Origin: Nocardia alba NBRC 108234
Lineage (GTDB): Bacteria; Actinomycetota; Actinomycetes; Mycobacteriales; Mycobacteriaceae
Direction: 5' to 3'
Length of the DNA stretch: 64,000 bases
Assembly (NCBI RefSeq): GCF_001612665.1
Contig: NZ_BDAX01000015.1
Span: 85,812-149,811, forward strand
The position numbers were made by a program, and so were the translations under genes. The notes under the pieces are model-generated. The model did no database searches. It had not been told where the DNA came from and was given only the letters and a program-made list of their open reading frames with translations. Positions 1 to 8,541 of this stretch are shown here, in pieces (the first letter of the stretch is position 1; each line of letters begins with the position of its first letter).

Positions 1-493
1 AGGCGACGAGGTGGCCGCCGGCCGAGTGCCCAGCGAGGTGAACCCGCTGTAGGTCGAGCAGGTTGCCCAGGCGTGGTGCGACAACAGTGGCCAGCGCGTT
101 GACGGCGGCATCGACATCGGTGAGCGTGGTCGGCCATCCGCCGCCGGCGTTCACCCGGCGATATTCGATGTTCCACACGGCGACGCCGTCGTCTGCCAGC
201 GCTCGGGCATGGGCGTCGAATTGTGCGAGGGTGCGGTTGTGCGCCCATCCGCCGCCGTGGATCAGAACCACCACGGGCAGCCGGGTGTTCGATGTCGGTG
301 GCAGATAGAGGTCGCCGAAAGTCTCCGGTGAGTTGCCGTAACTGATGCGCATCGGGGTTCGCGGAATCGCCGCGGCCTCCACTGCCACCGTCTCGGCCGG
401 CGCCGAGAGTTCCGCAGCGAGATACCCGAGGGCGAGGATGGACACCGCGAGCACGCCGAGCCAGGCAAGGCGACGTTGTCCGTCACGTGCCAC
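1..493 (-). CDS. Alpha/beta hydrolase (esterase/lipase-like), 3' end cut by window edge
   Basis: The first 164 codons of a serine hydrolase that runs off the left edge. The GTG start at 493 has a GAGGAGA ribosome binding site just upstream. Residues 1 to about 30 form a basic stretch and a hydrophobic segment, a signal peptide or membrane anchor, so the enzyme probably acts outside the membrane. An HGGG oxyanion-hole motif follows, and near the edge a GHSAGG nucleophile elbow, both typical of the carboxylesterase/BD-FAE-like branch of the fold. It starts 23 bp after the acyltransferase-SGNH gene on the same strand, so the two are probably co-transcribed; a role in adding or removing acyl groups on an envelope molecule is inference. 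The catalytic Asp and His lie outside the window. Confidence 0.85.
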   Translation of the reverse strand, partial: MARDGQRRLAWLGVLAVSILALGYLAAELSAPAETVAVEAAAIPRTPMRISYGNSPETFGDLYLPPTSNTRLPVVVLIHGGGWAHNRTLAQFDAHARALADDGVAVWNIEYRRVNAGGGWPTTLTDVDAAVNALATVVAPRLGNLLDLQRVHLAGHSAGGHLVA

Positions 494-516
494 CGGTGGA
501 TCTCCTCTCGATCGTC

Positions 517-2637
517 TCACCACCACCCGAGGATCGGTTGCAGCTCCCGTCCGAGTGGTCCGGCCAGGGATCGGGAGTAGCTCGCGGTCAGGTGGTGTTC
601 GTCGTGGTAGATCAGGATATTGCCTTCGGCTACCGCGCAGAGTGTGGGTTCGCACACCGCGTCTGTCAGGTCGATCGGGAAGACGTTGGGAAAGGTCGAC
701 GCAGGTGCCAGCCCAGGGTTGATCGGGTCGAGCGCGTCCTCGCGGCGCATGCCGCAGCTGGTGCGGTTCCCGCCGCCGGCCAGACAATCGGTGGCTTTGT
801 ATCGGATGGTTCCGCGGCGCAACCACGGGGTGTCGCGGATGGCGAGCAGGTTGAGACCGCGGTCCGACAGTGCCGCCCAGACGTGGAGATAGTCGGCGGG
901 CGTCTCGTCGCCGCCCTGGTCTCGGGGCCGGGTGCCGGTGGTGAACACCCAGTCGGGCCGGTCGGCATCGAGGCGGTCGATCACCTCGGCCGACCAATCC
1001 CGGCAATCGGGGATGGGCTCGCCCTTGTACGTCGGTTCTTCGGCGAGAGTGAGCGGGCAGCCCATCTTCAAGTACACCTGGATGCGGAACGAGTGTTCGG
1101 CGGCGAGTACCTGGAGTGCGGGTAGCCAGTGTTCGGCATGGGAGCTCCCGACCAGTGCCAGGGTTCGATCGGCATCCACGTCGCCATAGGTACAGGTGAC
1201 GACCTCGCGGGTGTCCCAGTCCGCGATACAGCCGTCCCCGGTGGGCGGGGGGACTTCGGTGGGCGCCGCGAAAACGGTGGGTCGCATCGGTTCGTCGGGC
1301 GTCGCGGCGCCGGAGGCCAACGCCTCCGCGCCCGGGTACTTCTCCGGATCGAGCTGTCCGTCCGCGACCGGTGGCTTGACCTGGATCACCGCGAACTGCC
1401 ATCCGGCGGTGACGGTCAGAGTCGCCGCCAGCAACACCGCGACCGCGCACACGACGAGGTTTCGCGCTCGTGTGTCCCCGGCGTCGTCGCTGCCGCCCGG
1501 CGAAGAGCGCAGTGGCTGCTCGATCCAGCGGTGCGTCCCCCAGGCCAGCACGACGGACAACCCGATCACCCCGATGCCGCCCACCAGACCGGCGTGGGTG
1601 TTTCCGCGTTCGGTGAGGAAGAAGATCAGGATCGGCCAATGCCACAGGTACAGGGGATAGGCGATATCGCTGAGCCACACCATGATCGGGTGCGCCAGGA
1701 GCCGGTTCGGCCACGGCCAGTCGGCGAACCGCAGTCGCGTCGCCGAGAGGATCACCGCGACTGTCGCGCAGACCGGCAGCAGGGCGGTGGGGCCGGGGAA
1801 CCGGTTGGCGCCGTCGATCACGAGCCACCCGCACAGCACGACACCGAGAACACCGAACACCGAGAGCACGACGCGCGCCGGCCGCCACAACACCAGCGAA
1901 GGCGCCACGACGGCGAGCCCGGCACCGGCCAGCAACTCCCACCCGCGGGCGAAGCTGTCGTAGTAGTTCCATCCCTGATTCGTGGCGACGCCATCGGCGG
2001 CGTAGACGAAGGAGGCCACCGACACGGCGACCACGACCACGCCGACGGCCGCGCGAGTTCGAGCGGGCTGTGCGAGTCGCGCGCACAGCCATGCGGCCGC
2101 CGCGACCGTCAGCAGCGCGGCCAGGTAGAACTGCCCCTGCACCGACATCGACCACAGGTGTTGCAGCGGACTGACCGAAGGATCGGCGGCCAGGTAGTCC
2201 GACCAGGTCAGCGCCAGCTGCCAGTTCTGGTAGTAGAACAGCGACGACAGGATTTGCGCCGCCACCGTCGACCATTGCGTATACGGCAGCAAGACCACTG
2301 TCGCGACGACGACCGCCGCCAGCACCACCGCCATAGCCGGGACGAGTCGTCGCAGCGTGCGGCGCACGACCGACCATGCCCAGGCCTGCTCCGCCGACTC
2401 CGCCCGACGCAGCAGCAAGCCCGTGAAGAAGAACCCCGACAGGACCAGAAAGACGTCTACACCACCGGAAACACGCCCGAACCACACATGGAAGACGACG
2501 ACCAACGCGATCGCGAGCCCCCGTAACCCATCCAGATCGGAGCGATACTCCACCCGACGGCGAGGTGTGGTGGTGAGGCGAGTCTGCTCGGTCGAGTGCG
2601 TCGAATCGGCGTCGATATCGGTCACCGTCGTGAACAC
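517..2637 (-). CDS. Membrane acyltransferase family 3 with C-terminal SGNH domain (OafA/YrhL-like)
   Basis: A 706-aa protein that probably O-acylates a cell-surface polysaccharide or glycolipid. After a hydrophilic N-terminus, residues about 30-410 form a polytopic membrane domain beginning DGLRGLAIALVVVFHVWF, with the DGLRG motif and conserved membrane His of acyltransferase family 3, followed by GVDVFLVLSGF. Residues about 480-706 are an SGNH domain with GSSHAEHW (block I) and YHDEHH (Asp and His of block V). This two-domain form is known from OafA-type O-antigen acetylases, in which the membrane part passes the acyl group to the SGNH part. The start is a GTG with a weak ribosome binding site, so the exact N-terminus is uncertain. 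The downstream esterase-like gene follows within 23 bp. Confidence 0.88.
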   Translation of the reverse strand: MFTTVTDIDADSTHSTEQTRLTTTPRRRVEYRSDLDGLRGLAIALVVVFHVWFGRVSGGVDVFLVLSGFFFTGLLLRRAESAEQAWAWSVVRRTLRRLVPAMAVVLAAVVVATVVLLPYTQWSTVAAQILSSLFYYQNWQLALTWSDYLAADPSVSPLQHLWSMSVQGQFYLAALLTVAAAAWLCARLAQPARTRAAVGVVVVAVSVASFVYAADGVATNQGWNYYDSFARGWELLAGAGLAVVAPSLVLWRPARVVLSVFGVLGVVLCGWLVIDGANRFPGPTALLPVCATVAVILSATRLRFADWPWPNRLLAHPIMVWLSDIAYPLYLWHWPILIFFLTERGNTHAGLVGGIGVIGLSVVLAWGTHRWIEQPLRSSPGGSDDAGDTRARNLVVCAVAVLLAATLTVTAGWQFAVIQVKPPVADGQLDPEKYPGAEALASGAATPDEPMRPTVFAAPTEVPPPTGDGCIADWDTREVVTCTYGDVDADRTLALVGSSHAEHWLPALQVLAAEHSFRIQVYLKMGCPLTLAEEPTYKGEPIPDCRDWSAEVIDRLDADRPDWVFTTGTRPRDQGGDETPADYLHVWAALSDRGLNLLAIRDTPWLRRGTIRYKATDCLAGGGNRTSCGMRREDALDPINPGLAPASTFPNVFPIDLTDAVCEPTLCAVAEGNILIYHDEHHLTASYSRSLAGPLGRELQPILGWW

Positions 2638-3025
2638 CCAGGCGAGCTCACATCAGGCGAAGGCAACGCGGCGAGAAGAAGTACTGACGGTGACAACGAC
2701 ATGACGAGTCTCTATCACGGTCGAATGCGCCGGGTCCATTCGTCTGCACTATCCAGGATCATCGAGTTGAGCCACGCCGCGCTGCTCGCCGAGGCCGACG
2801 CGCCGCGCCGTCGCCGCATTGCCTGATCGTGGACGGGAACCGCGGCGTCCAGCCCGCACACTGGCCTCCCTTTCGCCGCCGCGACGCAACTCTCGGCCCG
2901 GAACCAGCTGCCCGATGGCTGTGTCCGGGCCGGGCTGATCGGCCTGCCGCTGAGCCCCGGGTTCGGCGACTCTTCCCTGTCGAGTCCAGCGTGATTCCGT
3001 TGGGCCGCAACGGAGTTCAGCGATA
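2638..3025. other. Intergenic stretch, no convincing gene
   Basis: 388 bases between two leftward genes. A possible 41-codon rightward ORF at 2701-2826 starts with ATG but has no good ribosome binding site and no recognisable motif; I do not call it. The promoter of the acyltransferase gene should lie near 2640-2720, where base composition drops slightly, but I cannot define -35/-10 boxes. Confidence 0.4.
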
Positions 3026-3481
3026 TCAGGCTGCGGTGAACAGTAGTGGCAGGCGGCTGGTCACAAGATCGACAGTCGGGTCCGGGGCGAGGGGGATCAG
3101 GACAACCCCGTCCGCGATCGCCAGCGCGTGTAGGTCGCGGATCAGGTCGTATAGTCCCCGCACCGTCCCGACGTAGCTGGTGATCGATGGATCGGTGGTA
3201 CCCGGTGTGGAAACGGTGTGGTGTGCGCAGTGAAGGTGACCTCGCGCGGCTTCGGCGGAGATATCGATGAGGACCTCGATATCGAGGAGGACCAGCGGGG
3301 GCCCGGGGTCGGATGCCGCGCGAGCGCGGATCGACTGTTGCTGCGCGTCGCGAAGGTCCGTGGCGTTTATCCGGACAGCGTGTTCGAGTGCGACGGTGTC
3401 CGGGGCGCCGACAACCCAGGTCACGAGGTGATCGGTGGGGTCGCTGTCGAGCAGTCCGACCACAGGGGTCTGTGTTCGCAT
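3026..3481 (-). CDS. Hypothetical protein, last gene of the CoA-ester lyase operon
   Basis: About 151 aa, not recognised. It begins with ATG 32 bp after the stop of the upstream CoA-ester lyase gene; a TTG ten codons earlier is an alternative start. The protein is soluble, with a regular alternation of hydrophobic and acidic stretches (VVGLLDSDPTDHLVTW at the N-terminus; LVLLDIEVLIDI in the middle; LYDLIRDLHALAIADGVVLI near the end), so it looks like a small folded alpha/beta protein. There is no signal peptide or membrane segment. Its place as fourth gene behind the monooxygenase, CoA transferase and lyase suggests an accessory role in that catabolic pathway; this is only context. Confidence 0.6.
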   Translation of the reverse strand: MRTQTPVVGLLDSDPTDHLVTWVVGAPDTVALEHAVRINATDLRDAQQQSIRARAASDPGPPLVLLDIEVLIDISAEAARGHLHCAHHTVSTPGTTDPSITSYVGTVRGLYDLIRDLHALAIADGVVLIPLAPDPTVDLVTSRLPLLFTAA

Positions 3482-3513
3482 GACAATTGCCGCGTCCGTA
3501 GACAATGCGAGCC

Positions 3514-4413
3514 CTAGGCCCGAGGCGACTGTGCGAGAACCGCCATGGCGAGCTTGACGTGCGCGGCGTCGACGAGTTGGCCGTCGACGCTGGTCGCGCC
3601 GAGTCCCTGCGCCTCTGCTGTGCGGTAAGCGTCCAGGTTGCGTTGTGCCCGTTCGATTTCCGCCTGGGTGGGGGCGAAGACTTCGTTGGCGATGGCGATC
3701 TGCGCCGGGTGGATGGCCCATTTGCCGTCGAAGCCGAGCGCGGCGGCGTGTTCGGCCTCCTCGGCATATCCCCTTTCGTCCTTGAAGTCCGGGTAGGGCG
3801 CGTCGATGGCGAGGACTCCGCCGACGCGCGCGGCGGTGAGCACCTGCATCCTGGCGTAGTGCCAGAAATCGCCGGGGTAGCTGACGCGGGGTTTGAAGTT
3901 GGTGTCGACCCGCGCGCGCTGGGACACCGAGAGGTCGCCGGCTCCGAAGATCAGCGCGTCGAGTCGCGGGCTCGCGGTCGCGATGGCCTGGGCGTTGGCG
4001 ACGCCGGCCACGTCCTCGATGAGAACCTCGAGGCGGATCGGTTCGGTGAGGCCGATGGTGGCCTCGATCTGGGTGAGCAGGACATCGACCCACCAGACAT
4101 CGCGCGCGGCAGTCACTTTGGGCACGATGATGGTGTCGAGGTTGTCGCGCGCTCCGGTGACGAGCTCGATGATGTCGGCGTAGGCCCATCTGGTGTCGAT
4201 GCCGTTGATGCGCACCGCGCGTGCGGTCGATCCCCAGTCCTGGTCGTTGAGCGCGGTGACGGCTTTGGCCCTGGCCTGTTCGCGCAGCGCCGGGGCGACG
4301 GCATCTTCGAGATCGAGGAAGACGAGGTCGGCATCGGAGGCCGCCGCTTTGGCGAACATCCGGTCGTTGGTTGCCGGCGTGGCCAATTCCGAACGTCTAC
4401 GGAAGGTAATCAT
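3514..4413 (-). CDS. HpcH/HpaI (CitE-like) CoA-ester lyase, paralogue A
   Basis: 299 aa, a TIM-barrel aldolase/citrate-lyase beta family protein. Visible features are the N-terminal RRSELATPATNDRMFAKA region (substrate and CoA side), LVFLDLEDAVAP with the metal-binding acidic residues, VRINGIDTRW, the conserved Glu in VLIEDVAGV, the metal Asp in FGAGDLSVS, and GFDGKWAIHP, a hallmark of CitE/malyl-CoA-lyase-like enzymes. Family members cleave or form (3S)-malyl-CoA, citramalyl-CoA or beta-methylmalyl-CoA, releasing glyoxylate or pyruvate. ATG start at 4413 with a GAGAAAG ribosome binding site. It lies 26 bp behind a CaiB-type CoA transferase that could supply its CoA-ester substrate. A second paralogue is at 8542-9501 under the same operator motif. 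Confidence 0.88.
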   Translation of the reverse strand: MITFRRRSELATPATNDRMFAKAAASDADLVFLDLEDAVAPALREQARAKAVTALNDQDWGSTARAVRINGIDTRWAYADIIELVTGARDNLDTIIVPKVTAARDVWWVDVLLTQIEATIGLTEPIRLEVLIEDVAGVANAQAIATASPRLDALIFGAGDLSVSQRARVDTNFKPRVSYPGDFWHYARMQVLTAARVGGVLAIDAPYPDFKDERGYAEEAEHAAALGFDGKWAIHPAQIAIANEVFAPTQAEIERAQRNLDAYRTAEAQGLGATSVDGQLVDAAHVKLAMAVLAQSPRA

Positions 4414-4439
4414 GTCTTTCTCTCCTGAACGGCGGCTGG

Positions 4440-5657
4440 TCAGATGATGTCGCGTGCGCGCAACGTGTCGATCTCGTTGTCGGACAGGCCGAGTAGTTCG
4501 CGCAGTACCGAGGCCGTGTGGGCGCCGAGCTCGGGACCGAGCCCGTCGATGATGCCCGCGTTGTCGGAGAAGCGGGGCACGGGGGCCTGGACGAGCATGG
4601 TGTCGAGTTGCGCGTCCTCGACGCGCACGAAGACCTCGCGATAGCGCATCTGCTCGTCGTCGATCAGTTCCGAGACGTCGTACACCGGCGCCGCGGCGAT
4701 CTCGAAATCCTCGAACACCGCCATGGCATCGGCGAGGGTGCGCTGGGAGACCCATTCGGCGACAACGTCGTCCACTTCGGCGGAGCGGGCCAGGCGACGT
4801 TGCGGATCGGCGAAGTCGGGATCCTCGGCGAGGTCGGCCCGCCCGATCGCGCGGAAGACGCGAAGCGCGATGGTCGGCGCGCTGCCCGACATGGCCAGCC
4901 ACCGGTCGTCCTCGGTGCGGTAGGTGTTGCGGGGGGCGGAGATATCCCATTTGTTGCCCGCCCGCCGGGGAATCGCGCTGGTCTGGTCGTAGGCGACCAC
5001 GGACTGCTCGAGCAATCGGGCCAGTGGATCGATGAGGTTGATATCGATCAGCTGGCCCTCGGCGCCGTGCACGTCTCGGTGGTAGAGCGCCATCATCACC
5101 GCATAGGCGGCGTTCAGCGACGCGACGCCGTCGGCGAGCATGAACGAGGGCAGCGTGGGCGGCCCGTCGGATTCTCCTGTGGTGTGGGCGAATCCGCTCA
5201 TGGCCTCGCCCAGGGTGCCGAAGCCCGGTCGTGTCGATTTCGGGCCGGTGAGGCCGTAGCCGGTGACATGCAGCATGACGATGCGGCTGTTCACGCCGCG
5301 CAGGGTGGCGTAGTCCAAGCCCCACCGCGCGAGCGTGTGCGGGCGGGTGTTGGCGACGATGACATCGCAGCCGCGCGCCAGATCGCGGACCAGGTCTTGG
5401 CCCTCGGGGGTGCGCAGGTCGATGGTCACCGACTTTTTGTTGCGGCCGATGCTCTTCCACATCAGGCCGACTCCGTCCTTCTGCGCGCCCCAGCCCCGGA
5501 TCGCGTCGCCGCCGCGCGGTTGTTCGATCTTGATCACCTCGGCGCCGAACTCACCGAGATAGGTGGCGGCCAAGGGCGCCGCGGCCAGGGTCGCCATGTC
5601 GAGGACCCGGATGCCCTCGAGCATCCGGCTGCGCGGTGCGGGAGTCGCGCTAGACAC
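4440..5657 (-). CDS. CaiB/BaiF family CoA transferase (type III)
   Basis: 405 aa. Family III CoA transferases move CoA between carboxylic acids through an aspartyl-CoA intermediate. Features seen are VLDMATLAAAPLAATYLGEFGAEVIKIE near the N-terminus, the typical GRNKKSVTIDLRTPEG, and the C-terminal region of the two-domain interlocked fold (LSDNEIDTLRARDII end). The likely catalytic Asp lies in LADGVASLNAAYAVMMALYHRD, in the usual position. The GTG start overlaps the stop of the upstream monooxygenase gene by 8 bp, so translation is probably coupled. With the adjacent CitE-like lyase it suggests activation of a dicarboxylic or hydroxy acid to its CoA ester followed by cleavage, as in itaconate/citramalate-type routes; the substrate is not known. 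Confidence 0.88.
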   Translation of the reverse strand: MSSATPAPRSRMLEGIRVLDMATLAAAPLAATYLGEFGAEVIKIEQPRGGDAIRGWGAQKDGVGLMWKSIGRNKKSVTIDLRTPEGQDLVRDLARGCDVIVANTRPHTLARWGLDYATLRGVNSRIVMLHVTGYGLTGPKSTRPGFGTLGEAMSGFAHTTGESDGPPTLPSFMLADGVASLNAAYAVMMALYHRDVHGAEGQLIDINLIDPLARLLEQSVVAYDQTSAIPRRAGNKWDISAPRNTYRTEDDRWLAMSGSAPTIALRVFRAIGRADLAEDPDFADPQRRLARSAEVDDVVAEWVSQRTLADAMAVFEDFEIAAAPVYDVSELIDDEQMRYREVFVRVEDAQLDTMLVQAPVPRFSDNAGIIDGLGPELGAHTASVLRELLGLSDNEIDTLRARDII

Positions 5658-7035
5658 CGGCGGGCACTTCGTGGGTCGCGGCGGTGAACGCGCAGGCCGG
5701 TCGTTCGAGGCCGAGGTTCTCGCGCAGGGTGGTGCCGCTGTATTCGGACCGGGCGAGTCCGCGTTGCTGGAGCTCGGGGATGACCATCCGCACGAAGTCC
5801 TCGAATGATCCGGGGAAGTGCGTCGCGGCGACGACGAATCCGTCGCAGGAACGGGATTCGAACCACTGCCCCATCTGTTCGGCGATCTGCGCGCCGGTGC
5901 CGACGAAGCGCGGCCCCTGCAACAGCGTGGCGCGATGGTTGGCCAGTACGCGCAGGGTCAGCGGTTGATCGCCGAGGTGGCGTTTGACTCCCTGGACGAG
6001 GCCGCGGATGCCCGACACCGAATCGATGAGTTCGTCGGTGACGACATCGTCGAGGGAGTGGCCGGCGAAGTCGTGGTTGGTGACCTCCGACAGCAGCGTC
6101 AGCGACGCCAGTGGATGAACGAGCTCGTTGAGGAAGATCGCCTCTTTCTCCTTGGCGATCTGCTCGGTCTCGCCGACGATCACGTAGACCATGGGCAGCA
6201 GGCGCACCGAATCGGGTTCGCGTCCCGCCGCCGCGACCAGTTCCTTCTGCTCGCGGTAGTGCTCGGCGGCGGCCTTCTGGCTCGGATCACCGGTGAAGAT
6301 GAGATCGGCCCACTTCGCGGCGAAGTCGCGTCCGCGCCCGGACTGGCCTGCCTGGATGATGACCGGACGGCCCTGCGGGGTGCGCGGCACGGTCAGCGGC
6401 CCGCGGACGGTGAAGAACTCGCCCCGGTGGTGCAGTGCGTGGACCTTTTCGGGGTCGGCGAAGATGCCGGATTCCTTGTCGCCGGTGATGGCGTCGTCTT
6501 CCCACGAGTCCCAGAGCTTGGTGACCACGTCGATGAATTCCTCGGCCCGGTCATATCGCCGGTCGTGCTCGGAATGGGCGTCGACGCTGAAGTTCTGGGC
6601 TTCCGCGTCGTTGACCGAGGTGACGACGTTCCAGGCGGCACGGCCTCCGCTGAGGTGATCGAGCGTGGCGAAGGTGCGGGCGACGTGGAACGGCTCGTAA
6701 TAGGTCGTGGAGTAGGTGGCGCCGAGGCCGAGACGGTCGGTCGCGGCGGCCGCCGCGCCGAGGATCGCGGTGAGATCCAGCTTGATCGGGCGGGCGCCGT
6801 ATTTGACGGCATCGGCCACCGAGTCGCCGTAGATCGCGGGTATCGCGAGTCGGTCGTCGAAGAACATCAGATCGAAACAGCCGTCTTCGAGCGTGCGTGC
6901 GATGCGCTGGTAGTAGCGCAGATCCAGGTAGTCGGGCGCCGTGCTCGGGTAGCGCCACGAACCGGAGAAGACTGACACGTTCGATGCCTGCATGAAGGCC
7001 ACCAGCGTCATACGGTCGGATCTCGGTGTGGACAT
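5650..7035 (-). CDS. FMN-dependent monooxygenase, NtaA/SnaA/DmoA family
   Basis: 461 aa, a bacterial-luciferase-fold flavin monooxygenase of the nitrilotriacetate/pristinamycin/dimethyl-sulfide monooxygenase branch. Signs are the N-terminal LVAFMQASNVSVFSGSWRYP, FDLMFFDDRLAIP, the strongly conserved SGGRAAWNVVTSVNDAEAQNF stretch, and GRPVIIQAGQSGRGRDFAAKWAD. These enzymes use FMNH2 from a separate reductase; a flavin reductase gene lies at 7951-8502 under a matching operator. First gene of a four-gene leftward operon; ATG at 7035 with a GAGAGG site, 14 bp from a perfect palindromic operator. The substrate may be an N- or S-alkylated acid whose cleavage feeds the CoA transferase and lyase; this is inference. 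Confidence 0.9.
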   Translation of the reverse strand: MSTPRSDRMTLVAFMQASNVSVFSGSWRYPSTAPDYLDLRYYQRIARTLEDGCFDLMFFDDRLAIPAIYGDSVADAVKYGARPIKLDLTAILGAAAAATDRLGLGATYSTTYYEPFHVARTFATLDHLSGGRAAWNVVTSVNDAEAQNFSVDAHSEHDRRYDRAEEFIDVVTKLWDSWEDDAITGDKESGIFADPEKVHALHHRGEFFTVRGPLTVPRTPQGRPVIIQAGQSGRGRDFAAKWADLIFTGDPSQKAAAEHYREQKELVAAAGREPDSVRLLPMVYVIVGETEQIAKEKEAIFLNELVHPLASLTLLSEVTNHDFAGHSLDDVVTDELIDSVSGIRGLVQGVKRHLGDQPLTLRVLANHRATLLQGPRFVGTGAQIAEQMGQWFESRSCDGFVVAATHFPGSFEDFVRMVIPELQQRGLARSEYSGTTLRENLGLERPACAFTAATHEVPAGV

Positions 7036-7049
7036 CGGGAGCCTCTCAA

Positions 7050-7080
7050 TAAATATATCAGTGTGTGACTGATATATTTA
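7050..7080. promoter_or_regulatory. Palindromic operator 1 of the GntR regulon
   Basis: A perfect inverted repeat, TAAATATATCAG (7050-7061) and CTGATATATTTA (7069-7080), separated by 7 bases, in the gap between the monooxygenase operon and the divergent gntR gene. It is conspicuously A+T-rich in G+C-rich DNA. A closely related site lies before the second leftward operon at 9537-9564, so this is the likely binding site of the GntR regulator at 7236. Confidence 0.75.
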
Positions 7081-7235
7081 AGCCGTAGGAGGAGATTGTC
7101 AACCCCTCATCGGCGAGGTTGTCGAGTGCGCTGTGTGGCTCCGAGAGTGGGCCGTGGTGTGGTGGTGTGCCGCGGCGGCCGGGCCGGGCAGGCCCGAAAC
7201 GCGATATTCTGCGTGACTCGAGACAGGAGTGACCG

Positions 7236-7943
7236 ATGACCGAGCTTGGGCAGGGGCCGTGGGCGGTCGGTGAGGTCGATGAGGTCGACCGGACCCGGCG
7301 CACCGAACGCGAACGGCTGGCCGACGCGCTACGCGAACGCATCCTGGCGGGAGAACTCGCTCGCGACGCCCGCATCGATCTCGACGCCACCGCGGCCGAG
7401 TTCGGCACCAGCCGCACGCCTGTGCGCGAAGCGTGTCTCGTGCTGGCGCAAGAGGGCCTGGTGCGGGTCGCGCAACGCAGCGGTGTGATCGTGATCGGGG
7501 TATCCGCCGAAACGACGCTCGAGAACTTCACCCTCATGGCGGCCCTGTCCGGTGTGGCCGCGCAATGGGCGGCGCAGAAGATCACGCCGCGCCAACTGCT
7601 GCGGGTGCGTGAACTGCACCGCGAGATCCGGATCGCCGCCCAGGCGGGCGACGATGTCGCCACGCTGAACTGGCTGTTCCATCGAGAGATCAACCGCGCC
7701 TGCGGATCTCCCCGATTGCAGGGGATGCTCGGCGATGCCGGACGGATGGTCCCGCGACGCTTCTTCGAGCTCTTCCCGGAACAGGTACCGTGCTCGGTGG
7801 AAGACCACGAACAACTCGTATCCGCCCTGGCCAAAGGTGACGCGATCGCCGCGCGCACCGTCACCGAGGAGCACTTCCGCGCCGCCGCCGAACTGCTCAG
7901 CGCGCGACTGGCCGACACCGAACTCGGGATCTCGTCCGGATAG
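7236..7943 (+). CDS. GntR family transcriptional regulator, FadR/FCD subgroup
   Basis: 235 aa. Residues about 15-85 form the GntR winged helix-turn-helix (ADALRERILAGEL, TSRTPVREACLVLAQEGLV), and residues about 95-225 the all-helical FCD ligand domain with the metal- or acid-binding pattern including HREINRACGSPRL and the later HEQLVSALAKGD and EEHF. FCD regulators normally respond to small carboxylic acids. ATG at 7236. It is divergent from the monooxygenase operon and convergent with the flavin reductase-lyase operon, both of which carry related A+T palindromes upstream. Most likely a repressor of this island and of itself, relieved by a pathway acid. Confidence 0.9.
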   Translation: MTELGQGPWAVGEVDEVDRTRRTERERLADALRERILAGELARDARIDLDATAAEFGTSRTPVREACLVLAQEGLVRVAQRSGVIVIGVSAETTLENFTLMAALSGVAAQWAAQKITPRQLLRVRELHREIRIAAQAGDDVATLNWLFHREINRACGSPRLQGMLGDAGRMVPRRFFELFPEQVPCSVEDHEQLVSALAKGDAIAARTVTEEHFRAAAELLSARLADTELGISSG

Positions 7944-7950
7944 CGAACGC

Positions 7951-8502
7951 CTACCCGGCGATCCGGGAGTGCGATCCGAGTTGGTGCCAGACACGATCGT
8001 GATAGACGAGCGCGGGATCGTGGGCGTGCGGCGGCCCGCTCCTGTCGACCTGTAGGGCCGCCACCACGAGCACACTCGAACTGCGTGGGCTGCCGATATC
8101 CAAGCGTGCGGTGATCCGGCCGCGCACCCAGGCGCGCGCGGCCGGGAAATAGGGTTCGCCGGTGGGGAGCCGCTTCCAGATCGACCGGTCGGCGAATCGG
8201 TCTATGCCGCTGGTGGCTCCGAGTTCGGCGAGCGCGAGTTGGTCCGCCCCGAGCAGGTGCACCACGACCGTGTCCGCCGCCCGCAGGGTGGGCGCGCTCG
8301 AGGACTTCTCCGACACCGAGAACATCAGCGCGGGTGGATCGACGCTGACGGAGGCGACCGAAGTCGCCGTCAACGCCACCGGGCCGTGGCCCGCGTCGGC
8401 GGTGATCACCGACACCCCACCCGGATGACCGCGGAACGCGGTGCGGAACTGCTCTGTCGAGATGTGGTGAGCTTCGTCGTGTTCAGCGGATGAGGTGGTC
8501 AT
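7951..8502 (-). CDS. Flavin reductase (HpaC-like)
   Basis: About 183 aa, flavin reductase-like domain family. Seen are FRGHPGGVSVITADAGHGPVALTA at the N-terminus, SVDPPALMFSVSEKSSSAPTLR (flavin-binding region), VHLLGADQLALAELG, and the C-terminal HDPALVYHDRVWHQL. Such small proteins reduce FMN or FAD with NAD(P)H for a partner monooxygenase, here most likely the NtaA-type enzyme at 5650-7035. The ATG at 8502 is chosen over a TTG twelve codons upstream (8538) because family members start close to this point. It follows the CoA-ester lyase gene at 8542 closely, so the two form one operon under operator 2. Confidence 0.85.
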   Translation of the reverse strand: MTTSSAEHDEAHHISTEQFRTAFRGHPGGVSVITADAGHGPVALTATSVASVSVDPPALMFSVSEKSSSAPTLRAADTVVVHLLGADQLALAELGATSGIDRFADRSIWKRLPTGEPYFPAARAWVRGRITARLDIGSPRSSSVLVVAALQVDRSGPPHAHDPALVYHDRVWHQLGSHSRIAG

Positions 8503-8541
8503 CTTCGGCCCCGGATCTACTCGGTGGACAACGCACACAGT

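Noticed and set aside
1129..2526. 465-codon plus-strand open frame
   Set aside because: Antisense to the membrane acyltransferase; Arg/Gln/His-rich with no domain.
2701..2826. 41-codon plus-strand ORF in the gap before the acyltransferase
   Set aside because: No ribosome binding site and no family features; cannot be distinguished from chance.
3482..4189. Extension of the 151-aa hypothetical protein into the lyase gene
   Set aside because: The added part is an out-of-frame, Arg-rich reading of the lyase gene; the lyase frame carries all family motifs.
7944..7950. Terminator between gntR and the flavin reductase gene
   Set aside because: Only seven bases separate the stops and I see no convincing stem there.
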